Assembly: GCA_963756185.1 (NCBI GenBank)
Contig: CAVWMS010000015.1
Coordinates: 310,001-374,000 of the forward strand
DNA length: 64,000 nt
Origin: DATAXI01 sp963756185
GTDB taxonomy: Bacteria; Verrucomicrobiota; Verrucomicrobiia; Chthoniobacterales; Chthoniobacteraceae
Direction of reading: 5' to 3'
Shown here: in pieces, positions 9,377-17,748 of the stretch
Numbering within the stretch: position 1 is the stretch's first letter
How the letters are laid out: every line of letters starts with the position of its first letter
Notes under the pieces: model-generated
Database searches by the model: none
Told to the model about the DNA's origin: nothing
Seen by the model: only the letters and a program-made list of their open reading frames with translations
Made by a program: the position numbers and the translations under genes

Positions 9377-9579
9377 GAGGCCAGGATACGGCGAGCCTCG
9401 TCGATTCCAACGCCGCCTTCCCTTGCGAGCGATTCGTCGGCTTCATCGATGGCGGCGAGCAGTTCAGGGCTCGCCTCGATTGCCAGGCCCCGGTGCAGCT
9501 CCATCGCCCGGCGGTAGATCAGCTCGAGTTCCGCCGGTTCCAGTCTGCCAAGCTCATCGAGGATTTCCGTTGTGCTCAT
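9361..9579 (-). CDS. Antitoxin partner of the ParE/RelE-type toxin
   Basis: Acidic protein of about 72 residues: MSTTEILDELGRLEPAELEL, then ELLAAIDEADESLAREGG and a tail IDEARRILASWTTK. The middle motif (AIDEADESLA..GG...EE.R..L) is shared by antitoxins that accompany ParE-like toxins. ATG at 9579 chosen; a GTG six bases upstream adds two residues. Likely autorepresses the operon with its toxin. The toxin gene begins inside its last codons. Confidence 0.78.
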   Translation of the reverse strand: MSTTEILDELGRLEPAELELIYRRAMELHRGLAIEASPELLAAIDEADESLAREGGVGIDEARRILASWTTK

Positions 9580-9645
9580 TCGCACCGATTTCTAGCTCAC
9601 TTTTGCGGCCTGTTCAATCCCTGTTGCCGCTTCACCGGGCCGCCC

Positions 9646-9690
9646 GGGGAAAAAGCCAGCGGGGCGCGTGGCCGGATGGCCACGCGCCCC
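9646..9690 (-). terminator. Intrinsic terminator after the sigma factor gene
   Basis: A GC-rich hairpin with stem GGGGCGCGTGGC at 9661-9672 pairing with GCCACGCGCCCC at 9679-9690 is followed, in the minus-strand direction, by GCTGGCTTTTT (9650-9660). It lies about 30 bp past the sigma factor stop codon at 9724. The opposite direction has only GTTTT after the stem, so it works best on the minus strand. Confidence 0.8.
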
Positions 9691-9723
9691 GTTTTGGATT
9701 AGGCGCCAGCTTTTTTTACGGCC

Positions 9724-10584
9724 TTAGCTGGCGCTGTGAACGAAGTCGGAAGGCTTTTCCTTTTTCTGCAACGCCCGGCGCAGCTTCATCAGCGCGATGT
9801 TCTGCAACTGGCGGATGCGCTCGCGGGTGACGCCGAATTTGCGGCCCACTTCCTCGAGGGTCTTCGGCTTGCCGCCATCCAGGCCGAACCGCGAGAAGAT
9901 GATCTTCTTCTCGCGCTCGTCCAGCACGGCGATCAAATCGGCCACCTCGTCGCGCAGGTTGCGGTCACGCAACTGCTCGAAGGGCGTCAGCGCCTCCTCG
10001 TCTCCCACGATCTCGCCGAACTCGGTGGTATCGTCGTCGCTGATGGGTGCGTCCAGCGAGGCGGGACGGATCGAGACCGTCTTGAGCTGCGAGACCTTCG
10101 CCGAGGCCATGCCCACTTCCTCGGCCAGCTCCTCGTCGGTCGGTTCGCGGCCCAGTTCCTCGCTCATCTGCAGCGCCACGCGGCGCATCTTCGAGATTTT
10201 GTCCACGAGGTGCACCGGCAGACGGATGGTCTTGCTCTGGTTGGCCAGGGCGCGCTTGATGGACTGCTTGATCCACCAGGCGGCGTAGGTTGAAAGCTTG
10301 CCGCCCTTCGCGGGGTCGAAGCGCTCGACGGCCTTCATGAGGCCGATGTTGCCTTCGGAAATGAGGTCCAGCAAAGGCAGTCCAAGGTTGTTGTAGTCGT
10401 GGGCGATCTTCACAACGAGCCGCAAATTCGCGCGGATCATGATGGCGCGCGCTTCTTTGTCCCCCTTTTTGATGCGCGCGGCCAGCGCGATCTCCTCCTG
10501 CGGGGTCAGCAGGGCGATTTGCCCGATCTCCCGGAGGTAAATTTTGATTCCTGATTCTGTATCGTCAACAGCCATATGTTGCAC
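9724..10584 (-). CDS. RNA polymerase sigma factor, sigma-70 group 2 (RpoD/RpoS-like)
   Basis: Sigma factor of 286 residues lacking region 1.1, so a group 2 alternative factor of RpoS/SigA-like type and probably not the housekeeping sigma. Region 1.2 (GIKIYLREIGQIALLTPQEE), region 2 (NLRLVVKIAHDY, LLDLISEGNIGLMKAVERFD, STYAAWWIKQSIKRAL), region 3 and region 4 (TLEEVGRKFGVTRERIRQLQ) are all present and undamaged. The start is GTG at 10584: an AGGAG lies 10 bases upstream of it, whereas it is 19 bases from the in-frame ATG at 10575. A strong terminator follows. Probably governs a stress or stationary-phase regulon, by analogy only. Confidence 0.93.
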   Translation of the reverse strand: MQHMAVDDTESGIKIYLREIGQIALLTPQEEIALAARIKKGDKEARAIMIRANLRLVVKIAHDYNNLGLPLLDLISEGNIGLMKAVERFDPAKGGKLSTYAAWWIKQSIKRALANQSKTIRLPVHLVDKISKMRRVALQMSEELGREPTDEELAEEVGMASAKVSQLKTVSIRPASLDAPISDDDTTEFGEIVGDEEALTPFEQLRDRNLRDEVADLIAVLDEREKKIIFSRFGLDGGKPKTLEEVGRKFGVTRERIRQLQNIALMKLRRALQKKEKPSDFVHSAS

Positions 10585-10946
10585 GCGGGGCGTGCTCCTG
10601 TTTGAGTTTGGGTTTCTACTTTTAATTCGTTTGGCGCGTGCTTATTGCTCGCCTCGGGAAAGCCGGCGGGAAATTGGTTAACGCCATTAAGTTTTCGGTT
10701 TTTTCGACAGGTTCGGATGGATTTCGTTCAAAGTATTTACGCTGTATTTACGGGAGCCAGTTCCGTGCCGGTTCCCGCCTTAGCATAAGACGGTGGATTT
10801 CCCGAGAAAATTCACCTGTTTTTTAGTAAAAAAACGCCTTTTCTTGCCAAAAGTTGCCGTTCCTGGGGCCGAAATTGATAAAAATCGAGCCGTTGGGCTA
10901 TATAATATCGGGAAACGACCAAATCTAACCGGGGTCGGAAGTCCCC
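10585..10946. other. 362-bp intergenic region upstream of the sigma factor gene
   Basis: No coding sequence is supported here. It separates the small HisKA-like gene from the sigma factor, both on the minus strand, and must hold the sigma factor promoter. It is clearly more AT-rich than its surroundings. The patch around 10895-10910 (TATATAATATC on the plus strand; TATTATATA on the minus strand) is the best -10 candidate, but I see no convincing -35 at the right distance. An A/T-run region at 10815-10855 may be curved DNA. Confidence 0.4.
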
Positions 10947-11222
10947 CTACAACCGGCCCGACATGGGGGGCGTCGTCTTCCCGGCCCCTTCCGGCTTCAC
11001 CTTCGCCAGGAGTTCCTGCTGAAATCCTTGCAACTGGGAAACGATGTCGGGGCAGCGGGTCAGGACCGCCTGGGTCAGCTTCTCGTAATGGGTGGGATTC
11101 CTCTGGGCAAGCTCGGACAGGGCCATGAATACGGCCACCGTATTGTTGATCGAGTGCTTTATCTCCCGGAAGCGTTCGTGCAGGGCGAGAACTTCGCTGC
11201 TGGGGACGGATGGATTTTCCAT
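10947..11222 (-). CDS. Small HisKA-like helical protein
   Basis: Protein of 91 residues starting MENPSVPSSEVLALHERF. The core REIKHSINNTVAVFMALSEL looks like the H-box helix of a histidine-kinase dimerisation domain (compare H-x-hydrophobic-x-N in HisKA/HPt proteins): the His of KHSINN is at about residue 24. The remainder is helical and ends in a short charged tail. No ATPase domain follows. It could be a phosphotransfer or dimerisation-only protein, or simply a helical hairpin of unrelated function. Located upstream of the sigma factor on the same strand, divergent from uvrA. Confidence 0.55.
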   Translation of the reverse strand: MENPSVPSSEVLALHERFREIKHSINNTVAVFMALSELAQRNPTHYEKLTQAVLTRCPDIVSQLQGFQQELLAKVKPEGAGKTTPPMSGRL

Positions 11223-11339
11223 GTGGTTGAGGTGTAAGCGCTATTCGTGCCAGAGGAATAGGAACTTGCACCCGGTTCTCCGGGCTCGCAAGTGGCCGCG
11301 GGCTGTGTTTAGGTAGTGGGTTTCACCAAAACGAGAAAA

Positions 11340-14225
11340 ATGCCCGCAGAGGCCATCAAAATCGTCGGCGCCCGCCAGCACAACCTGAAGAATCTCACGG
11401 TTGAAATACCGCGTGAGAAACTGGTGGTCATCACGGGGCTGAGCGGCTCGGGAAAATCGTCGCTGGCGTTCGATACCCTTTACGCCGAGGGGCAGCGCAA
11501 ATACGTAGAAAGCCTTTCCGCGTATGCCCGGCAGTTCCTCGACCAGATGCAAAAGCCGGAGGTGGATTTCATCGAGGGGTTGTCGCCGGCCATCGCCATC
11601 GAGCAGCGGGGATCGGCCTCCAATCCACGCTCGACCATCGCGACGACAACCGAGATTTACGACTACCTGCGGCTGCTCTATTCCTCCGCCGGCCAGCCCC
11701 ACGACCCGAAGACCGGCGCGCCGATCCACAAGCTGACGGCACAGCAGATCGCCGACCGGATCGAGGCCTACCCGCCGGACTCGAAGATCATCGTGCTGGC
11801 GCCAATCGTGAGGGGGCAGACGGGGGAATTCCGGGATGTGTTCGAGCGGATCAAGCGGGAGGGATTCGTGCGGGCCCGGATCGACGGGCAAATCATCGAG
11901 CTGGGGAGCGAGCCGGTGAAGCTGGACAAGGCAAAGGCGCATTCCATCGAGATTGTGGTGGACAGGCTGGTGGTGCGCGAAGGGGTCCGGTCACGGCTGG
12001 CGGATTCCATCGACACGGCGTTGAAGTGGGGCGGCTCGCGGCTGCTGGTGCTGCGCCAGACGCCGGACCGTCCGGATGCCTGGGAGGAACTGAAATACTC
12101 GACCGATTTTTGCAACCCGGAGACCGAGTTCACGATGCCGCAACTGACGCCGAAGCATTTCTCCTTCAACAGCCACCTGGGCGCATGCCCCGCCTGCCAT
12201 GGGCTCGGGACGGAGTCATTCTTCGACGCGGAACTGATGATCGCCGACCAGCAAAAGACGCTCGCCGAAGGGGCAATTGCGCCATGGCAGCGCACCAGCA
12301 AGCGGATGCAGCACTTCTACGGCGGCATCCTCAGGGCGCTGGCGGCGCGCTACCATGCGTCGCTGGATGCGCCCTACGCGGACCTGCCGGAGGAATTCAA
12401 GCAGGCGCTCTGCTTCGGCACCGGCGACGAGCCGATCCACATGCAATGGGGCGAAGGGGCGAAGGAGACCAGCGTGGACCGACCATTCGAGGGCCTGGTG
12501 GCCCAGATGCAGCGGCTCTTCGAGGACACGGAAAGCGAGCTGACCCGCAACCGGCTGCGGCAATACATGAGCCGGCGCGAATGCTCGGTTTGCCACGGGG
12601 CGCGGCTGCGCCCGGAAATCCTGGCCGTGACGGTGACCGGGCTGCTGCCAAAGGATGGCGGGCCGCCGGCGCCGGCGGAATTGAGCATCCGGCAGCTTTG
12701 CAGCCTGACCGTGGCCGACGCGCGCGAATTCATCGAAAACCTGGTGCTGACGCCGCAGCAGCATCTCATCGTCACGGAGGTCGCGCGCGAAATCCTGGCC
12801 CGGCTGCGGTTCCTGGTGGAAGTCGGGCTCGGCTACCTGAACCTCGACCGTGAGAGCGGCACGCTTTCCGGCGGCGAGGCGCAGCGGATCCGGCTGGCGA
12901 CGCAAATCGGCTCGGGGCTGGCCGGCGTGCTCTACGTGCTGGACGAGCCAAGCATCGGCCTGCACCAGCGCGACAACGACAGGCTCATCACCACGCTGCG
13001 GCGGCTGCGGGACCTGGGCAACTCGGTGATCGTGGTCGAGCATGACGAGGAAACGATCCGCGCGGCGGATTTCGTGCTCGATCTCGGCCCCGGGGCGGGT
13101 GTGCGCGGCGGCGAGATCATCGCGCAGGGTTCGGTCGAGGAAGTGCTCAAGAACCCGGCCTCGCTCACGGCGCAATATCTCACCCACCAGCTTCGAATCC
13201 CGATCCCGAAACGGCGCGTCACGCCCTCGCAATGGCTCACCGTTTACGGCGCCACGGAAAACAACCTGGCCGGCGTGGACGCCTCCTTTCCGCTCGGCTG
13301 CCTCACGTGCGTGACCGGCGTCTCCGGCAGCGGCAAATCGACGCTCGTCGATGACATTCTGCGCCGGGCACTTTTCCGGCATTTCTACCGCGCCAAGGAC
13401 CGACCCGGCGCCTACCGGGCAATCCACGGCCTCGATTACGTGGACAAGGCAATCGTCATCGACCAGAGCCCCATCGGGCGCACGCCGCGGTCCAACCCGG
13501 TCACCTACACCGGCGCCTTTGCGCCGATCCGGCAGCTCTTCGCCGGCCTGCCCGCGTCGCGCGTGCGCGGCTATGATTCGGGGCGCTTTTCGTTCAACGT
13601 CAAGGGCGGGCGCTGCGAGCATTGCCAGGGTGAGGGGATGATCCGGATCGAGATGCATTTCCTGGCCGATGTCTTCGTCGAATGCGAGGTGTGCCACGGA
13701 CGGCGTTACAACCGCGAGACGCTCGAGATCACCTACAAGGGGCGCAACATCGCCGATATCCTCGACATGACCGTGGACGAGGCGGAGCGCTTCTTCCGCA
13801 ACGTGCCCACCATCTCCGACCGGCTGCTGGCGCTCGACCACGTGGGACTGGGCTATGTGCGGCTGGGCCAGAGCGGGTCAACGCTCTCCGGCGGCGAGGC
13901 CCAACGGGTGAAGCTCGCCGCCGAGCTTGCCAAAAAGGCCACCGGGCGCACTGTTTATATCCTTGATGAACCGACCACCGGCCTCCATTTCGCCGACATC
14001 CACAAGCTGCTCGAGGTCCTCATGAAACTGCGCGACGCCGGCAATACCCTCATTATCATCGAGCATAACCTCGAGGTCATCAAATGCGCCGACTGGGTCA
14101 TCGACCTCGGGCCCGACGGCGGGCGTTACGGCGGGCATATCATTGCAAAGGGAACGCCGGAAAAGCTGGCGACGATCGAGGCGAGCCATACGGGGCGCTA
14201 CCTGAGGAGGCATCTGGCGAAATAA
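11340..14225 (+). CDS. uvrA: Excinuclease ABC subunit A
   Basis: UvrA damage-recognition ATPase of nucleotide excision repair, 961 residues, full length and free of frameshifts. ATG at 11340 (MPAEAIKIVGARQHNL) is preferred over an in-frame GTG at 11316 because family members begin there. It has two ABC modules: Walker A GLSGSGKSSLAFDTLYAEGQ near residue 35 and GVSGSGKSTLVDD near residue 660, signatures TLSGGEAQRIRLA and TLSGGEAQRVKLA, Walker B VLDEPSIGLH and ILDEPTTGLH. Zinc modules CPACHGLG/CSVCHG and CEHCQGEG/CEVCHG are complete. Its TAA stop overlaps the ATG of the following TPR gene (TAATG at 14223-14227). No LexA-type box is obvious upstream. Confidence 0.98.
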   Translation: MPAEAIKIVGARQHNLKNLTVEIPREKLVVITGLSGSGKSSLAFDTLYAEGQRKYVESLSAYARQFLDQMQKPEVDFIEGLSPAIAIEQRGSASNPRSTIATTTEIYDYLRLLYSSAGQPHDPKTGAPIHKLTAQQIADRIEAYPPDSKIIVLAPIVRGQTGEFRDVFERIKREGFVRARIDGQIIELGSEPVKLDKAKAHSIEIVVDRLVVREGVRSRLADSIDTALKWGGSRLLVLRQTPDRPDAWEELKYSTDFCNPETEFTMPQLTPKHFSFNSHLGACPACHGLGTESFFDAELMIADQQKTLAEGAIAPWQRTSKRMQHFYGGILRALAARYHASLDAPYADLPEEFKQALCFGTGDEPIHMQWGEGAKETSVDRPFEGLVAQMQRLFEDTESELTRNRLRQYMSRRECSVCHGARLRPEILAVTVTGLLPKDGGPPAPAELSIRQLCSLTVADAREFIENLVLTPQQHLIVTEVAREILARLRFLVEVGLGYLNLDRESGTLSGGEAQRIRLATQIGSGLAGVLYVLDEPSIGLHQRDNDRLITTLRRLRDLGNSVIVVEHDEETIRAADFVLDLGPGAGVRGGEIIAQGSVEEVLKNPASLTAQYLTHQLRIPIPKRRVTPSQWLTVYGATENNLAGVDASFPLGCLTCVTGVSGSGKSTLVDDILRRALFRHFYRAKDRPGAYRAIHGLDYVDKAIVIDQSPIGRTPRSNPVTYTGAFAPIRQLFAGLPASRVRGYDSGRFSFNVKGGRCEHCQGEGMIRIEMHFLADVFVECEVCHGRRYNRETLEITYKGRNIADILDMTVDEAERFFRNVPTISDRLLALDHVGLGYVRLGQSGSTLSGGEAQRVKLAAELAKKATGRTVYILDEPTTGLHFADIHKLLEVLMKLRDAGNTLIIIEHNLEVIKCADWVIDLGPDGGRYGGHIIAKGTPEKLATIEASHTGRYLRRHLAK

Positions 14226-16820
14226 TGGAAAATTCGAAACTCGAAATTCGAAATTCGAAGGGAGAGAGGCGCAATTCGCCGCGTCTCGTCCCAATCCGGG
14301 CGCTTCGCGCCCGGCAAATACTTCGAATTTCGAATTTCGAATTTCGAATTTTCCTTCTTCTCCTCCTCGCTCCGCTTCGCCTTCACGCGCAAACTCCCAC
14401 CCCCATCCTTTCGGCGGAATCGGCGCTCGACTCCCATCTCCCGACAGTCGCAATCGAAAAACTCCAGGAATTCCTCGCGTCGAATCCATCCATTGACGAT
14501 GCGACGCGGCAGCGGGCGGAAATGGACCTGACCCACGCCATCCTCGATTCCGGCGACGCCGCCGGCGCGCTCGCCCGGCTGGATTTTCCGTCGACCGATA
14601 CCGAGCGATTCTGGAAAGCCGAGGCGCTTTCGGCCCTGGACCGCTGGGACGACGCGGAGCCGCTTTATGGCGAGGTGGCCGAGGATGGGCCGCCCGATTT
14701 GCGCGACGCGGCGGCCATTGGCGAGGCTGAGGCGCTCGAAACGCTGGGCCGCACCCGCGAGGCAATAAACGTCCTCGCGGTGATGGAAAAGCGCTCCCCT
14801 TCCACCCTCGTTCAATTGCGGCTCGCCGAGCTTTCCATCGAGGACCAGCGGATCGATGCCGCGCGCAAACTGGTCGCGAATGCGAAGCCGGCCAGCTTGA
14901 TCGAAAAGAACTGGGCCAAATATATCGAGGGGCGGATTTATCTGGCCGAGGACCAGGCGGCGCCGGCGCTCGAGGATTTTGAGGAGCTGCTCAACAACCC
15001 GGGCGGATTGACGGCCGAACTGCACGCCGCGGCAACTGTCGGCAAGTGCGAGGCGATCATCGTCCTCAATGGTTACGAGGTCGCCGACGACGTGCTCGAA
15101 AACTACATCACCGATTACCCGGACAGCCCTTACCTCGAGGATATGTTCCGGCGGTTGAGCCGGATTTACGCCGCCGAGAGCGGCCCGTCGGACGCGCAGC
15201 TCGAGCATTGGATACAGCAGCAGCCGGCGGGGCGCGCGGCGTTGGCGCGCTATTACCTGGGGCGCTCGCTGCAAAACCAGGACCGGCAGGAAAAGGCGAT
15301 CCGCGCCTACACGGAGTTCATCCAATCCTACCCGCGCCATCCCTACGCCTTCGACGCATGGATGCAACTGGGCCAGCTTTACCTGGAAAGATCGAGCATC
15401 CCGACGGCCATCTCGGCATTCGAGGGCGCCATGCGCTCGAGCAATAACGCCGAGGAACGGGCGCGTGGGGAGATCGCCACCGGCAACGCCTACTTCGCCC
15501 AGGGCGAATTCCTGCTCGCCGCCGAGACCTTTCACGACGCCGCGCCGCGCTCGTCCGATCTCTGGCTCGAGGCCACTTACGACTCCGCGCTCGCCTGGGC
15601 GAATCTCGGCAATTACGACCGCTTCCTCGAAGACTACAACGCGCTGCCGGACAACGACGAAAAGCACGGGCTGCTCTTCGAGGAGGGGCTGCTTCAAGCC
15701 CGCTCGCACGATCCGCGCGCGCCCGCCACGCTCGAGACCTTCATCCGGGATTATCCCGACAATCGCCGCGTGCCCGAGGCGCGCCTCGCGCTCGCCGAGC
15801 TGGTCTACGCCGATGGCGACATGGATGGCGCGGGCAATTTGCTGAAGGCGGCCTACCTCACCGTCGATCCCTCGGATCCATCGCGCGAGCGGGACGATTA
15901 CCTGGCCATTTTCATCGCCGACTCGGCGAAGGACCGCAAGGACGACGCCGTGATCCGGCTGGGGTTGCAATTCCTCAAGGATTATCCCCACTCGGCCCTG
16001 CGCCCGCAGGTGCGGATGAAGCTGGGGCAGGTTTATTTCCGGCTGGAGGATTTTGCGAACGCGCAGACGCAATTCGAGAACCTGGCGCAGGAAAGCCCCA
16101 ATGATCCGCTTGCCGACCAGGCGCTCATCCTCGCCGGGCAATCCGCTGTGCGCGCGATGAGCACGGAGGGCATCAAGCACGCGCTCGACCTCTACGACCG
16201 CGTGGCCAACGGGACCGGACCGCTACGGCTCTACGCGCGCCAGGAGCAGGCGGCGCTCGAGGCGCAACTCGGGAACAACAAGGATGCCATTATTTTCTAC
16301 GACACCATTCTCCGCTCGAATCCCGATACGCAGTTGCGACTCGCCGCGCTTTGCGGGAAAGCCGATTGCCTCATCGCCGGCGAGGCGGATGCGGCGGCAG
16401 CGGCCTCGCCCGCGCCGGCGCCCTCGGCATCGCCCACCGCTACGGGCACGGATGCCAACGCGGCAGCCATCGCGCTCTATGACCAGATCAAGGACGATCC
16501 CGACGCGACAGCCTCCTGGCGCGACGAAGCACTTTTCAAAAAGGGCCGCTGCCTGGCCAGGCAGGGCCTCGCGGACCCGGCGCTCGCCGCCTACTACGAC
16601 GTCCTCAACTCCCACTCCGCCGCGTCGCAGAAGCAGCAGCCGGACTTTTTCTGGTTCGAGAAAGCCGGCTACGCCGCCGCCGAGATGCTCGAGGACAAAT
16701 CCCAATGGTCCGGCGCCATCTCGATCCTCGAAAAAATCGCCCAGGCCGGAGGCCCCCGCAGCGCCGAAGCCCGGAAACACGCGGACCAATTACCGGCTCG
16801 AGCATTTTGTTTGGGACTAA
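14225..16820 (+). CDS. Exported TPR-repeat protein whose N-terminus is encoded by an intergenic repeat
   Basis: Large protein of about 864 residues, mostly tetratricopeptide repeats of the BamD/YbgF/tol-pal type: LARYYLGRSLQNQDRQEKAI, YPRHPYAFDAWMQLGQLY, FLKDYPHSALRPQVRMKLGQ and many others. ATG at 14225 overlaps the uvrA stop. The first 40 residues (MENSKLEIRNSK ... LRISNFEFRIF) are encoded by the inverted heptad repeat at 14229-14352, which runs straight into the signal-peptide core LLLLLAPLRLHAQ. Near 16790 an extra T shifts the frame; removing it gives DQYRLEHFVWD and a TAA at 16818-16820, as expected for this kind of protein. Otherwise the frame would run on to 17017. Probably periplasmic scaffold; partner unknown. 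Confidence 0.8.
14229..14352. repeat. Inverted heptad-repeat element 1 (TTCGAAA type)
   Basis: Left arm at 14229-14259 is a tandem array of the 7-bp unit TTCGAAA; right arm at 14322-14352 is its near-perfect inverse (TTCGAATTTCG...). The arms flank about 60 bp of GC-rich sequence containing its own hairpin (CCGGGCGCTTCGCGCCCGG at 14296-14315). The element starts two bases after the uvrA stop and is in frame with the next gene. Confidence 0.85.
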
Positions 16821-16837
16821 AGGCGAGGCAGCCGCGC

Positions 16838-17017
16838 ATGACCGAACCGGAAAAACTCAAGTCCACGCTCCGCCTGATCATCATCAAGGTGGAGGAGGGC
16901 CTACCGCTGACTGGACTTTCGAATGTCCTTTTAAACCTGGGTCGCCGCACCCGCCGGAGAGAAAGGGCGAATGCACGGGGCAGCTCGATCCGCCACAATT
17001 CGCAATCAGCAATCTGA
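16838..17017 (+). CDS. Possible small protein, unassigned
   Basis: A 59-residue reading frame starting MTEPEKLKSTLRLIIIKVEE, 17 bp after the TPR gene's corrected stop. The first 35 residues (through VEEGLPLTGLSNVLLNLG) look protein-like, with a short amphipathic/hydrophobic segment; the last part is Arg-rich and ends inside the heptad array at 16997. I do not recognise a family. An indel may hide its true end. Low confidence. Confidence 0.3.
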   Translation: MTEPEKLKSTLRLIIIKVEEGLPLTGLSNVLLNLGRRTRRRERANARGSSIRHNSQSAI

Positions 17018-17038
17018 GATCATCAATCAGCAATCCGA
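16997..17038 (+). repeat. Heptad array (AATCAGC type) abutting the aat start codon
   Basis: Six consecutive 7-bp units, AATTCGC, AATCAGC, AATCTGA, GATCATC, AATCAGC and AATCCGA, end exactly where the aat ATG begins at 17039. No Shine-Dalgarno sequence is present between the array and the ATG. Confidence 0.8.
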
Positions 17039-17611
17039 ATGATCTCGCCCACTCTTCTCATTGAGGGTTACCTCGAAGGCGTCTTCCCGATGGGAATGGA
17101 GGACGGCGAAATCGCGTGGTTTTCTCCCGACCCCCGGGCGATCATCCCGCTCGATGACGCCTTTCATGTGCCGCATGGGCTCAAAGGGGTGTTGCGCCGG
17201 CGGGTTTTCGAGGTGCGAATCAACCAGGCGTTCGAGGAGGTCATCCGGGCCTGCGCGCTGCGCGAGGAAACCTGGATCACCGAGGAAATCATCGAGAGCT
17301 ATTGCGAACTGCACCGGCGGGGCTTCGCCCATTCGGTCGAGGCGTGGTGCGAGGGGCGTCTGGCTGGGGGCTTGTACGGGGTGGCCGTCGGCGGGGCGTT
17401 CTTTGGTGAATCGATGTTCCACCGGGAGACCGACGCGTCGAAAGTGGCGCTCCATGGTTTGGTCGAGCGGCTGCGCCAGCGCGGCTTCACATTGCTCGAT
17501 ACGCAATGGATCACGCCTCACCTCAAGCAATTCGGCGCCACGGAAATCACCCGCAAGCAATACCTCGAGCGCCTCGCAAACGCGACGCGTCTAACGTGTA
17601 CGTTTATTTAG
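17039..17611 (+). CDS. aat: Leucyl/phenylalanyl-tRNA--protein transferase
   Basis: Aat (EC 2.3.2.6) transfers Leu or Phe from tRNA to N-terminal Arg/Lys of proteins, marking them for ClpS/ClpAP (N-degron pathway) in the cytoplasm. 190 residues, somewhat shorter than the E. coli protein. Family motifs are clear: EGYLEGVFPMG near the N-terminus, WFSPDPRAIIPL, SVEAWCEGRLAGGLYGVAVGG, FFGESMFHRETDASKVAL and LLDTQWITPHLKQFGA. ATG at 17039 fits the family start (ISPTLLIEGYLEG). The gene is flanked on both sides by AATCAGC-type heptad arrays and is not frameshifted. Confidence 0.95.
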   Translation: MISPTLLIEGYLEGVFPMGMEDGEIAWFSPDPRAIIPLDDAFHVPHGLKGVLRRRVFEVRINQAFEEVIRACALREETWITEEIIESYCELHRRGFAHSVEAWCEGRLAGGLYGVAVGGAFFGESMFHRETDASKVALHGLVERLRQRGFTLLDTQWITPHLKQFGATEITRKQYLERLANATRLTCTFI

Positions 17612-17710
17612 GAAGCGCCCGCCTCCCGATCACCCCAATCCCCCTCCCCAAGCTGCACGACCGGGTCTCAAATCTCGGAATGGAATTACCGCTCCGTCCG
17701 CGTACTCTTC

Positions 17711-17745
17711 AATCAGCAATCTCACATCAGCAATCAGCAATTCCT
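17711..17745 (+). repeat. Heptad array (AATCAGC type) upstream of the ABC permease gene
   Basis: Five 7-bp units, AATCAGC, AATCTCA, CATCAGC, AATCAGC and AATTCCT, followed by CCC and the ATG at 17749. Same unit and register as the array before aat, in the same orientation, so aat sits between two direct copies. Confidence 0.75.
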
Positions 17746-17748
17746 CCC

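Noticed and set aside
12216..13841. A 541-codon minus-strand open frame inside uvrA
   Set aside because: Antisense shadow of an intact, conserved gene; no protein-like features.
14229..14352. CRISPR-like or REP/CRISPR array reading of the heptad elements
   Set aside because: The units are contiguous without unique spacers and the larger elements are just two inverted arms; no cas genes are present.
17506..17748. Upstream extension of the ABC permease frame through the aat 3' end
   Set aside because: The extra 81 codons overlap aat out of frame and read through a repeat; the ATG at 17749 fits the first membrane segment.
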